A DNA stretch of 64,000 nucleotides from Sphingobacteriales bacterium (GTDB taxonomy: Bacteria > Bacteroidota > Bacteroidia > Chitinophagales > Chitinophagaceae), in contig JADJGB010000001.1 of the NCBI GenBank assembly GCA_016708305.1, positions 558,001-622,000 on the forward strand, read 5' to 3'. Made by a program: the position numbers and the translations under genes. This document shows positions 29,708-37,867 of the stretch, in pieces (position 1 is the first letter of the stretch; each line of letters begins with the position of its first letter). The notes beneath the pieces were generated by a model. It was not told the origin of the DNA and ran no database searches. It worked only from the letters and a program-made list of their open reading frames with translations.

Positions 29708-29950
29708 ATGTTTTATGCTTACGTTCTCAAAAGTGAAAAATATGATTATTACTATAAAGGTCATTGCGAAAACCTTGAGGAAAGATTAAAAGAACATAAT
29801 GACGGACGTACAATTTCCAACAAGGCTTATTTGCCATTTTCAATAGTTTATTTTGAAGAATTTGAAACAAGAGAAGAGGCTATTAGGCGGGAAAAGTATT
29901 TTAAAACAGCCGCCGGACGAAAATTTTTGAAAAAGAAAATTATTGTTTAG
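29708..29950 (+). CDS. GIY-YIG nuclease family protein, copy E (intact)
   Basis: 80 residues, differing from copy D by a single residue (Lys instead of Arg at residue 63) although several codons differ at the DNA level (GGCTATTAGGCGG against GGCAATAAGACGG). Such mostly synonymous differences suggest the protein is under purifying selection. It has the same flanks as copy D: tRNA 3' end and linker before, tRNA half-unit (hairpin 29981) after. It is the last complete gene copy before the array ends at about 30031. Confidence 0.9.
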   Translation: MFYAYVLKSEKYDYYYKGHCENLEERLKEHNDGRTISNKAYLPFSIVYFEEFETREEAIRREKYFKTAAGRKFLKKKIIV

Positions 29951-30148
29951 TTACGGTTCCCGGAGCTTCTGATTCAGGTTCCCCGCCCGAACGACGTTCA
30001 GTCGGGCGGGGATTTCTTGCGAGGTCACAAAAGAGTATATCAAATAATTGATTCTCAATAAATTATGTGAGATTTTATATTTGAGGTAAAATATGTAAAA
30101 CACATTCAAAATAGCCAAAACAACCAAGCTTTTGTAAATAAAATGCAT

Positions 30149-30388
30149 TTAGGGCAATAAATCTCTTGGATGTACTTCTAAGGCTTCTGCTACTCTAAAA
30201 AGATATGAAATCGTAAAATTTACCTGACCTGTTTCCATTCTTGCCAATTGTGAATAATCCATACCACTTGTATTGGCCAATGCCTCTATTGATAGTTTTT
30301 TTGATAATCGAAAAGTTCTTATTTTATTACCAATCAATATCAAAGCCGGTTTATTAATATAATACCCTTTTGTATGAATTTTATTCAC
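30149..30388 (-). CDS. XRE-family HTH regulator
   Basis: 79-residue DNA-binding protein with one Cro/C1-type helix-turn-helix: IGNKIRTFRLSKKLSIEALA, then MDYSQLARMETGQVNFTISYLF and AEALEVHPRDLL. It lies 120 bp beyond the array, pointing back toward it. Such single-domain regulators are common in Bacteroidota islands. Whether it regulates the array is unknown. Confidence 0.85.
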   Translation of the reverse strand: MNKIHTKGYYINKPALILIGNKIRTFRLSKKLSIEALANTSGMDYSQLARMETGQVNFTISYLFRVAEALEVHPRDLLP

Positions 30389-30723
30389 ATGTCAAAGGGA
30401 TTAATAAAATAGTTTTTGAGCAATAGAGAATTCTCTATATTTTTGCTTCATTAATTGTAGGGATATTTCTAAGTTTACTTTTTAATTGATTTACAATATA
30501 TTTTAAAGAAATTTCTCTTAGGGAAAAGAAATTATCAAAACAATGCATGGTATTATAAAAGAATCCAAGGCTATGAGCGATTATGTTTCCTTATTAAAAT
30601 TATTAAACCAGAGAAAGAACTGCCATAAAAGTTTTATAAATGGCTAATAAAACAATAAATTCAATATTAAAAAATAAAATTTAATAGCTTTTTACAATTA
30701 TTTAAATATATGAAAAGGCAGTT
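30389..30723. other. AT-rich intergenic stretch between divergent genes
   Basis: Separates the XRE gene from the RCC1-like gene. A small inverted pair GAGAATTCTC at about 30427-30436 is visible. I see no gene and no clear -7/-33 pair. Confidence 0.4.
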
Positions 30724-31825
30724 ATGAGAAATTTCCACTTTATTTTAGTTGCAGTTTTGACTCTTTTTATGGCTTGTACCAAAAAAGAAAAAATATCTAA
30801 CCACAAATCAATAATCCAAATTAGTGCAGGTGGTGATTACACCTTAGTATTAAGAGACGACAACTCCCTTTGGGGATGTGGAGGTAATAGCTTTGGCCAA
30901 TTAGGTGATGGTACTGATACTGACAGAAATACTTTAATAAAAATTGCTGATGGTGTAAAAGCTATGAGTGCAGGTGAATTTCATACCTTGGTATTAAAAA
31001 CCGATAACTCTCTTTGGACGTGTGGGAATAATATTGCAGGCCAATTAGGTGATGGTACTGATACTGACAGAAATACTTTAATAAAAATTGCTGATGGTGT
31101 AAAAGCCGTGAGTGCGGGCTTTTTGCATAGTTTAGTATTAAAAACGGATAACTCTCTTTGGGCGTGTGGGAATAATAGTTCAGGCCAATTAGGTGGTGGT
31201 TCTTATACTGCTTACAAAAATACTTTAATAAAAGTTGCTGATAATGTTAAAGACATGAGTGCCGGAGGGGCTCACACCTTACTATTAAAAACCGATAACT
31301 CTCTTTGGGCGTGTGGACATAATAGCCATGGCCAATTAGGAGACGGCACAATTGCCAACAGAAATACTTTAATAAAAATTGCTGATGGCGTAAAAGCCGT
31401 GAGTACAGGCCTTTTACATAGTTTAGTATTAAAAACGGATAACTCTCTTTGGACGTGGAGATAATTACTCAGGCCAATTAGGTGACGGTACTAATACTGA
31501 TAGAAATAGTTTAATTAAAATTACAGATGACGTAAAAGCTATGTGTGCCGGATCGTATCACACCTTAGTATTAAAAACCGACAACTCTCTTTGGGGATGT
31601 GGATTAAATTTACTTGGAATGTTAGGTGACGATACTAATACTAACAGAAATACTTTAATAAAAATTGCTGATGGTGTAAAAGATATGAGTGCCGGAGGGG
31701 CTCACACCTTAGTATTAAAAACCGACAACTCCCTTTGGGGATGTGGATCTAATTCTATTGGGCAATTGGGTGACGGAGCCAATCCCGGAAGTTATTTCTT
31801 AGTTAGAATCTTATTTCCGAAGTAG
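30724..31825 (+). CDS. RCC1-repeat lipoprotein, seven blades, one frameshift
   Basis: Predicted surface or periplasmic lipoprotein: signal ending LTLFMACTKK with a lipobox Cys. The rest is seven RCC1-type repeats of about 49 residues with the pattern SAGxxHTLVLKTDNSLWxCG then N...GQLGDGT..NRNTLIKIADGVKA. Seven repeats is exactly one closed beta-propeller. The frame breaks near 31455 in repeat five; inserting one base in TGGACGTGGAGAT (giving a Cys) restores it. The repeats are unusually alike at DNA level, favouring slippage and assembly errors. Its role is unknown; RCC1-like propellers mediate protein binding. Confidence 0.85.
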
Positions 31826-31994
31826 CCTTAAAAATAAAAGTTCTAAATAATGAACACCTTATTATACAAAGGTTGAGATGTTTTACGAGGTGCAAATTTT
31901 TTGGGATTCAGTTTTTAGTCATACTGCCCAAAAAAAAGTTTCATCAAAAAATGTCAAAATAATTTAAGGTTAACAACAATTAATCAAGCCAAGT

Positions 31995-32053
31995 ATAGGT
32001 CTTATATTAAAACTACAAAAATCATAATTAATAGTTCCTTATATAAGACCTAT
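31995..32053. repeat. Perfect 13-bp inverted repeat
   Basis: ATAGGTCTTATAT at 31995-32007 and ATATAAGACCTAT at 32041-32053, separated by 33 AT-rich bases and located 40 bp before a small lipoprotein ORF. Possible operator or hairpin; no T-run follows. Confidence 0.5.
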
Positions 32054-32093
32054 CTTTAATACCAAAATTTCGGAAATTTTTTTAAACTATGTA

Positions 32094-32240
32094 ATGAAAA
32101 AGGAAACTGCCCGTGTATTTTCAATGATTTTAGTATTCATCTTTAGTTTATATATTTTTTCCTGCAAAAAGGGAACTGATTCATCAGGAACGGTTTGCAC
32201 CTCATGTACTGCTTCTAAAAAAATATATTTCAGGCAATAA
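32094..32240 (+). CDS. Short lipoprotein ORF, possibly a fragment
   Basis: 48 codons, with basic N-terminus MKKETARVFS, a hydrophobic core and lipobox LYIFSCKKG, then CTSCTASKK. The start is convincing as a lipoprotein signal. The body is very short, and a neighbouring frame continues ISGNKKTGASARCKRY, so a frameshifted slightly longer protein is possible. No family recognised. Confidence 0.5.
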   Translation: MKKETARVFSMILVFIFSLYIFSCKKGTDSSGTVCTSCTASKKIYFRQ

Positions 32241-32362
32241 GAAAACAGGAGCAAGTGCCAGATGTAAAAGATATTAAATAATTGCCTGCACTTATAAGTT
32301 GAATCAACCGGTTGAATCTGCTTTACATTTTATTTCTCAAAAATTCAATTTCTTGCTAACTT

Positions 32363-32481
32363 GCCGGACGAAAATTTTTGAAAAAGAAAATTATTGATTA
32401 GTTACGCTTCCCGGAGCTTCTGATTCAGGTTCCCCGCCCGAACGACGTTCAGTCGGGCGGGGATTCCTGGCGAGGTCACAA
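32363..32481 (+). repeat. Solo tRNA-half unit with the 3' end of a GIY-YIG gene (copy F)
   Basis: From GCCGGACGAAAATTTTTGAA this reproduces the last codons of the nuclease gene and its stop, then TTACGCTTCCCGGAGCTTC, the hairpin at 32431-32461 and GATTCCTGGCGAGGTCACAAA. It is the only unit outside the array, 2.4 kb beyond its end. It may mark the far edge of an inserted segment holding the XRE, RCC1 and small lipoprotein genes. Confidence 0.9.
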
Positions 32482-32572
32482 AGGGAAATTATTACTTTTT
32501 TTAGCTTTTGGAAAACCAAAAACCTGATTATTAAGTACTAAAGAATGCCCTTCGGCAATAAAAACTTAAATA

Positions 32573-33339
32573 ATGGATCATTCAAAAACCATATTAATTA
32601 CCGGAGCTACTTCAGGCTTCGGACTTGCCTGTGCCGAAAAGTTTGCCGGGAACAATTATCAATTGATCATCACAGGAAGGAGAAAAGACAGATTAGATCA
32701 TGTTGCAGCCGATCTTAAAAACCGGTTTGGGGTAGAAGTGCTGTCTCTTTGTTTTGACGTTCGAGACAGAGCGGCTGTAATAGATGCAATAGAAAAATTG
32801 CCCGATGAGTTCAGGAATATTGATGTACTTGTAAATAATGCCGGACTGGCAGCAGGGAAAGATAATTTTGATGAAGCGAGTTTGGATGACTGGGACACGA
32901 TGGTGGATACCAACATAAAAGGTTTTGCCTACATTGCCCAGTCAGTAGCCAAATTAATGATTCAAAACAAAAAGGCCATATCATTAATTTGGGTTCTGTT
33001 GCTGCCAAACAGGTTTATGCTCAGGGTAATATGTATTGTGCCACCAAACACGCCGTGGGCGCATTAAGCGAGGCAATGCGTATTGATTTATTGCCACATA
33101 ATATTAAAGTTACTGCTATTCATCCCGGCGCTGCCAATACTGAATTTTCGATGGTTCGTTTCAAGGGCGATCAGGTGGCTGCCGATAAAGTTTATGAAGG
33201 ACTTGAGCCTTTGGTGGCAGATGATGTCGCCGATGCTATTTATTATTGTACCACTTTGCCGCCTCATGTTTGCATCAACGATCTGGTGATTACCTGCACC
33301 CAACAGGCAGACTGTTTTTATTACAATAAGAAAGGATAA
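32573..33339 (+). CDS. SDR-family NAD(P)-dependent oxidoreductase (YdfG-like), one frameshift
   Basis: Short-chain dehydrogenase with Rossmann motif TGATSGFG at residues 10-17, LVNNAG, and the catalytic YCATKHA (YxxxK). The tail (NDLVITCTQQA) resembles the YdfG/serine-3-dehydrogenase group, which oxidises 3-hydroxy acids; the substrate is an inference. The frame breaks near 32970-32985, where GHIINLGSVAAKQVYAQGN continues in another frame after LMIQNKK, in an AAAAAGG run. Confidence 0.85.
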
Positions 33340-33504
33340 TAAAGAATATCCGAAATGTTAATTCAGATCTTTGATAGGTCTATATTATATAGTATTTCAG
33401 AATAATATAGATTAATTGCATTTCGATTGTCTCGTTGGGATGGCCTGAAAAAATTGCGTAAAGAAAATGATTTTTCAAACCGACATTTCGAGTACTTTTT
33501 TCGC

Positions 33505-33587
33505 GTCATCCCGAACGAAGCAAAGCGGAGTGAGAGATATCCTCGTTTCCATAACAATAAGATTTCTCCGCTTCGCTCCGAAATGAC
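33505..33587. repeat. REP-like inverted pair
   Basis: GTCATCCCGAACGAAGCAAA at 33505 and, inverted, GATTTCTCCGCTTCGCTCCG...AAATGAC ending at 33587. Both arms are versions of one GTCAT..CG..CGAAGC..GGAG motif, the kind of dispersed intergenic element seen in many Bacteroidota genomes. Confidence 0.6.
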
Positions 33588-33647
33588 GGTGGAGAAGTTC
33601 GGCAGGTTTAGGTGAAAAAAATCATTTTTAGCAAATATTTTTCACAA

Positions 33648-33672
33648 CCCCGTCCGTACCGGCACGGGCGGG
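33648..33672. repeat. GC-rich palindrome CCCGTCCGT/ACGGGCGGG
   Basis: CCCCGTCCGTACCGGCACGG followed by GCGGG forms an imperfect palindrome. It resembles, in composition and arm sequence, the T-loop hairpins of the tRNA array (CCCGCCCG...CGGGCGGG) but has a different centre. Confidence 0.5.
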
Positions 33673-33686
33673 CTTGATCTTTGGCT

Positions 33687-33712
33687 CCACCTTTTTGTCA
33701 AGAAAAAGGTGG
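33687..33712. terminator. Terminator-like hairpin
   Basis: Perfect 10-bp stem CCACCTTTTT/AAAAAGGTGG with a GTCAAG loop. It could end SDR transcription, though the T-tail is only within the stem. It may also be a dispersed repeat. Confidence 0.4.
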
Positions 33713-33782
33713 AAAATGTCCTGTGTAGCATTAATGCTGCTAAAATTAATTATTCTATAATAAGAAATCATAAAAACAGGTA

Positions 33783-33813
33783 TTGCAGGTAGCTGTCATT
33801 TTGATTACCTTTA
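33783..33813 (+). promoter_or_regulatory. gpsA promoter, TTG-N20-TACCTTTA
   Basis: TTG at 33783-33785 and TACCTTTA (one mismatch to TAnnTTTG) at 33806-33813, 20 bp apart. Transcription would start about 33820, which excludes the TTG codon at 33814 as start and favours GTG 33835. Confidence 0.6.
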
Positions 33814-33834
33814 TTGCAAATTTCTTTAAAGCTT

Positions 33835-34874
33835 GTGGAATTAAAATTTGGTGTAATAGGAAGCGGTAGCTGGGCTACTGCTTTGGTAAAAATACTTTCG
33901 GATAATGAACGCAGCGTAAACTGGTGGGTGCGCAACGAGTCTTCTTTGGCCTATATCCAAAAAAGATATCACAATCCCAGATACCTGACTTCTGCATTAT
34001 TGAATGTCAACAAAATTGATATTAGTAACAATCTTTCAGAAGTTGTAAAAACCTCAGATGTTTTGGTGATGGCGGTTCCCTCTGCATTTATCGTGAGTAC
34101 ACTGTCTCAATTGCAGGCAGATGATTTAAAAGGAAAGAAAATACTCTCGGCTATTAGGGTATTTTGCCCGAACAGAATGTTTTGTTGAACGATTATTTAC
34201 ACACTCAATTCGGGTTTCCGCTAAAGGATTACTTTGCCGTTTTAGGACCTTGCCATGCAGAGGAAGTGGCCGCTCAGAAGCTTTCCTACCTTACTTTTTC
34301 GGGAGTAGAGGAAGAAATGGTTGCTGAAATTGCTTCACATTTCAATTCTCCATATATCAATACAATTGTGAATACCGATATTTTGGGGGTTCAATATGCT
34401 GCTGTTCTCAAAAATATTTATGCCCTGGGAGCAGGTATTGCTAATGGTTTAGGTTATGGTGATAATTTTCAGAGTGTGCTGATTGCCAATAGCGGCGATG
34501 AAATGGCTATGTTTTTAAGACGTTTTGGCGCTAAACATATTGTAGTGGGAGAGCATGAAACCACCGATATCCGAAATACGACTTATGCCAATTATGCAGC
34601 TTCGGTATATCTGGGAGATTTATTGGTAACCTGCTATTCGCTCTATAGCCGTAACCGTACTTTTGGCAGTATGATAGGTAAAGGATACTCGGTACAGGTG
34701 GCCAAGCTTGAACTGAAAATGGAAGCGGAAGGTTATAATGCTTCCAAGTGTATTTACAACATTAATCAGAAAGTGAAAGCCAATATGCCCATAGCAGAAA
34801 CTGTTTATAAAATTTTATGGGAAGATTTGAGTCCTGCGGAGGGTTTTGAAATCATAGAAAACATATTAATCTAA
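33835..34874 (+). CDS. gpsA: Glycerol-3-phosphate dehydrogenase [NAD(P)+], one frameshift
   Basis: Makes sn-glycerol-3-phosphate for phospholipid synthesis. It has the N-terminal Rossmann motif FGVIGSGSWATALVKIL, VMAVPSAFIVSTL, the HAEEVA motif (GPCHAEEVAAQ), the catalytic-domain LKNIYALGAGIANGLGYGDN and ETTDIRNTTYANYAA. The frame breaks near 34157-34165, where the expected GILPEQNVLLNDYL follows in another frame. GTG 33835 (VELKFGVIG) is the preferred start. It overlaps hemW by 4 bp, stop to stop. Confidence 0.93.
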
Positions 34875-35986
34875 AAAAACAAGTCAGCAGCAATGCCGTC
34901 AGCATAAAATTTTCCCGAATCGGTAAGTTTTAAGAAACTTTCGGTTTTAAAGATTGATTTGTTTAGAATATACTTATCTGCTTTTTTAAGTAAATCATAT
35001 AAATAGCTTTCTTCTATTCTTTTTAATTCTATACCTTCTATGGTTCTTAAAGAAATCATCAGGTATTCGTTTAGTTTTTGAACGGCGGTGAGTTCTTCCT
35101 TTTCAAAAGGAATTGTTCCCTCTGATATGGCATCAATATACTTCTGATTATTGGCAACATTCCACCACCTTTCTGCTCCGTTGAAAGAGTGGGCAGCCGG
35201 TCCCAGACCCAGATAGCTTTCGCCTTTCCAGTAAGAGGAGTTGTGCCTGCTTCTGAATCCGGGTTTTGCAAAATTGGAGATTTCGTAATGTTCATAACCT
35301 GCTTCGGAAAGCCATTTCATTAATAATAGAAACTGTTCAGATTGTTTTTCTTCATATACGTTTTCTTTTTTATGGGTTTTGATGAGTTTATCCAAAGGTG
35401 TTTTAGGCTCCACGGTAAGTGCATAACAGGAGAGATGAGGAACGCCAAGATCTATGGCGGTATTTACATTCTGCTTCCATTTTTCATTGGTCAATCCCGG
35501 TACGCCATAAATAAGATCAATGGTAATATTATCAAAGAATTGGGTAGCCAGGTGCAGGCAATTGATTGCCTGATCGGCATTATGCGCCCGGTTCATCCAC
35601 CTGAGGTCTTCTTCAAAGAAAGACTGTATGCCAATGCTGAGACGGTTAATGCCCATTTTCTTCCAGGCTGTCAGTTTTTGTTCGCTGATGTCGTCGGGGT
35701 TGGCTTCTAAGGTGATTTCGGCCTGCGGACTGATGTTACATTTACTTTTAAGCGCTGCCAGAATCTGCTCAATCTCTTCAATATCCATCAGGCTGGGCGT
35801 GCCGCCTCCGAAATAAACGGTATCAATATTTCCGGCTTCAAACAGTTTTTGGGATGCAGCTAATTGTATTTCTTTACAAACAGCGTTGATTAAGGCAGGT
35901 TTCTTTCTGAGGGAGGTAGAAAAGTGAAAGTTGCAGTAATGACATGCCTGTTTGCAAAATGGGATATGAATATAGATGCCCGACAA
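34871..35986 (-). CDS. hemW: Radical SAM heme chaperone HemW
   Basis: Inserts heme into respiratory proteins; formerly annotated as oxygen-independent coproporphyrinogen oxidase. 371 residues. The radical-SAM cluster motif CKQACHYCNFHF is at residues 11-22, followed by VYFGGGTPSLMD, ANPDDIS, GINRLSIGIQSF and LIYGVPGLTNEKW. The extra Cys-rich N-terminus of true HemN is absent, which supports HemW. Intact, and divergent from the BamA-like gene. Confidence 0.9.
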   Translation of the reverse strand: MSGIYIHIPFCKQACHYCNFHFSTSLRKKPALINAVCKEIQLAASQKLFEAGNIDTVYFGGGTPSLMDIEEIEQILAALKSKCNISPQAEITLEANPDDISEQKLTAWKKMGINRLSIGIQSFFEEDLRWMNRAHNADQAINCLHLATQFFDNITIDLIYGVPGLTNEKWKQNVNTAIDLGVPHLSCYALTVEPKTPLDKLIKTHKKENVYEEKQSEQFLLLMKWLSEAGYEHYEISNFAKPGFRSRHNSSYWKGESYLGLGPAAHSFNGAERWWNVANNQKYIDAISEGTIPFEKEELTAVQKLNEYLMISLRTIEGIELKRIEESYLYDLLKKADKYILNKSIFKTESFLKLTDSGKFYADGIAADLFF

Positions 35987-36032
35987 AATTTGAGACGACT
36001 TTAAAGATTAAATAAATACTTTTATCCTTTCA

Positions 36033-37838
36033 ATGAGAATGGCAAAAATACAAATGCTTTTTTTAATAGCGTTATTGCTGATGAACCTTCCGGTTTTGTC
36101 GCAACAAAGCTATGTTTTAAAAATTCAGCCTGTTGATAAATCGCCCGGATTTTTGCAAAACACCTTCAATCCCGACACATTGTTTGCCGGCCAAACAGAA
36201 TGTCAAATATATGTTTCTAATTTTTTGGCCTCTTTGCAGGCAAAAGGATACATAACAGCTTCGGTAGATTCAATGATGTATGATTCTCTCTCTGCCAAAA
36301 TGGTTTTATTCGTGGGTGAGCTTTACAAATGGAGTTCGGTAAATGTGGATGAACCTGCCAGGCAATGGCTGATGAAAATGAATCTGGCCGGTAATTTATT
36401 TGATAATCAAAGGGTTGACTTTGAAAAGGTTGACATTCTGCAGCAGCGAATTCTCCATTTTTTTGAAAACAATGGTTATCCGTTTGCAAAAATCTGGTTA
36501 GACAGCATGAATATTGATAACAATTTAGTTTCCGGAAAACTGAATATTGATCCGGGACCGTTGTACCGTATTGATAGCATTCAGGTCACCGGCAATGCAA
36601 AAATCAGCAGTGATTATTTGCAAAATTTTCTGGATATAAAAAACAATTCTGTTTACAATAAAGAAAAATTAGCCGGGATAAGTGGCGAGTTGAAAAAACT
36701 GAATTATATCGAAGAAGAATTTCCGCCACAGTTTAAATGGCGTACTTCGGGAGGTGTGGTAGAACTGTTTTTGAAACAGAAAAAAAGCAGTCAGGTCAAT
36801 TTTCTGATAGGCGTATTGCCTAATAATGATCCGCTTTCCAACAGGAAAGTATTGATTACCGGCGAAGGGTTGCTCAATCTGAAAAATGCCTTTGGAGCCG
36901 GCGAAACCATCGGATTGGTGTGGCAAAAACTGCAGGCTGCTTCGCAGCGATTGAATATTGGATATCAGCAGCCTTATTTGTTTAAAACGCCTTTTGGTAT
37001 AGACTTTGGTTTCGATATGTTCAAAAGGGATTCAAGCTATTTGAACTTCAGTTTAAAATTGGGCGCTCAGTTTTCAATCAACTCCCGGCAGCAGGCTCAG
37101 TTGTTTTTTCAACAGTTTAGTACCATTGTAAGCAATATTAATACTGACCTGGTTTTGAGAACCAGAAAATTGCCGGCTGAGGCAGACGTTAGGGTGTCAA
37201 ATATTGGTCTGGAATACCATCTTAATACCACCAACTATATTTTTAATCCCGTCAGAGGCGCCGAATTGAGTTTTATTACAGCAGCCGGTAATAAGATCAT
37301 TAAACCCAATAACCAGATTTTGGAACTGAAAGATGCTGATGACCCAACTTTTGACTTTAAAAGCCTATATGATACCATTAAGGCAAAGTCGTATCAGGTG
37401 AGGACTTTACTAACCGTTGCAAAATATTTCCCGATTGGCAATAAGCGCCGGAGTGCTATCAAAGCTGTGATTAATGGCGGATACCTGATGAGCAGCAATA
37501 TATTTAGAAATGAACTGTTCCAGATAGGTGGTTACCGGTTGTTGAGAGGTTTTGATGAAGCCAGTCAGTTTTTGTCTCAGTATGCCATCGGTACCGCTGA
37601 ATATCGTTATCTGATTGGCGAAAACTCTTACTTCAATGTTTTTTCGGATGGCGGATGGGGAAAGGATGCCGGTACGGGCGTAAACCGAAGTTTTGCCTAT
37701 CTTTCTGCTGGTTTGGGGCTGGCTTTCGAAACAAAAGTGGGATTGTTCAATCTGGCATGGGCGGTGGGCTCGCGCAATGATATTCCTTTTAACCTGCGGC
37801 AATCCAAAATACATTTTGGGTTTATCAGTTATTTTTAG
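36033..37838 (+). CDS. BamA/TamA-like outer-membrane protein
   Basis: 601 residues: signal peptide (MLFLIALLLMNLPVLS), POTRA-like domains in the N-terminal half (YRIDSIQVTGNAKISSDYLQ is a typical POTRA strand-helix), and a C-terminal Omp85 barrel with the FNPVRGAELSF and GGYRLLRGFDEASQ motifs of the surface-antigen domain. It is shorter than BamA, so a TamA-like or other Omp85 role is more likely. Intact. Confidence 0.83.
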   Translation: MRMAKIQMLFLIALLLMNLPVLSQQSYVLKIQPVDKSPGFLQNTFNPDTLFAGQTECQIYVSNFLASLQAKGYITASVDSMMYDSLSAKMVLFVGELYKWSSVNVDEPARQWLMKMNLAGNLFDNQRVDFEKVDILQQRILHFFENNGYPFAKIWLDSMNIDNNLVSGKLNIDPGPLYRIDSIQVTGNAKISSDYLQNFLDIKNNSVYNKEKLAGISGELKKLNYIEEEFPPQFKWRTSGGVVELFLKQKKSSQVNFLIGVLPNNDPLSNRKVLITGEGLLNLKNAFGAGETIGLVWQKLQAASQRLNIGYQQPYLFKTPFGIDFGFDMFKRDSSYLNFSLKLGAQFSINSRQQAQLFFQQFSTIVSNINTDLVLRTRKLPAEADVRVSNIGLEYHLNTTNYIFNPVRGAELSFITAAGNKIIKPNNQILELKDADDPTFDFKSLYDTIKAKSYQVRTLLTVAKYFPIGNKRRSAIKAVINGGYLMSSNIFRNELFQIGGYRLLRGFDEASQFLSQYAIGTAEYRYLIGENSYFNVFSDGGWGKDAGTGVNRSFAYLSAGLGLAFETKVGLFNLAWAVGSRNDIPFNLRQSKIHFGFISYF

Positions 37839-37867
37839 CGTTGCACTGTTATTTTTGCAAAAATAAC

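Larger units (their letters stand above)
25971..30031 (+). repeat. Tandem array of tRNA-Arg 3'-half units with T-loop hairpin insertions and GIY-YIG genes
   Basis: Sixteen units follow the tRNA head to tail. Each contains the tRNA from the anticodon loop onward (GGTTTCCGGAACTTCTGATC, then GGTTC), a GC hairpin of about 31 bp with arms CCCCGCCCGA and TCGGGCGGGG, then the rest of the tRNA (GATTCCTGGCGAGGTCA) and a linker (CAAAAAAGTAGTTA). The hairpin lies exactly inside the T-loop, between TTC and GATT. Hairpins start at 26012, 26099, 26187, 26276, 26362, 26450, 26536, 26618, 26704, 27030, 28769, 29099, 29431, 29517, 29647 and 29981. Short units are about 79-90 bp. At five junctions the linker is followed by an 80-codon GIY-YIG ORF. 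Confidence 0.93.
33340..33782. other. Intergenic region made of dispersed palindromic repeats
   Basis: No gene. It holds three separate inverted-repeat elements (listed individually) and AT-rich filler. Open frames here are products of the palindromes. Confidence 0.6.

Noticed and set aside
25971..30031. CRISPR array
   Set aside because: Repeats are regularly spaced and contain a palindrome, but whole units are repeated with no unique spacers, and each unit matches the adjacent tRNA. No cas genes are present.
25971..30031. Retron or diversity-generating retroelement
   Set aside because: The hairpins suggested structured RNA, but no reverse transcriptase is encoded in the window.
29951..30148. 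Minus-strand ORF of 65 codons next to the XRE gene
   Set aside because: Its C-terminus is antisense hairpin sequence of the array; the hydrophobic N-terminus alone does not support a gene.
30724..31825. DNA direct repeats as a regulatory array
   Set aside because: The roughly 150-bp period equals the RCC1 blade and the frame is coding throughout.
25963..32481. Classical integrative element at the tRNA 3' end
   Set aside because: The tRNA 3' end is repeated at the far side, as in att sites, but there is no tyrosine or serine integrase, and the repeats occur many times rather than once at each edge. I kept only a cautious island proposal.
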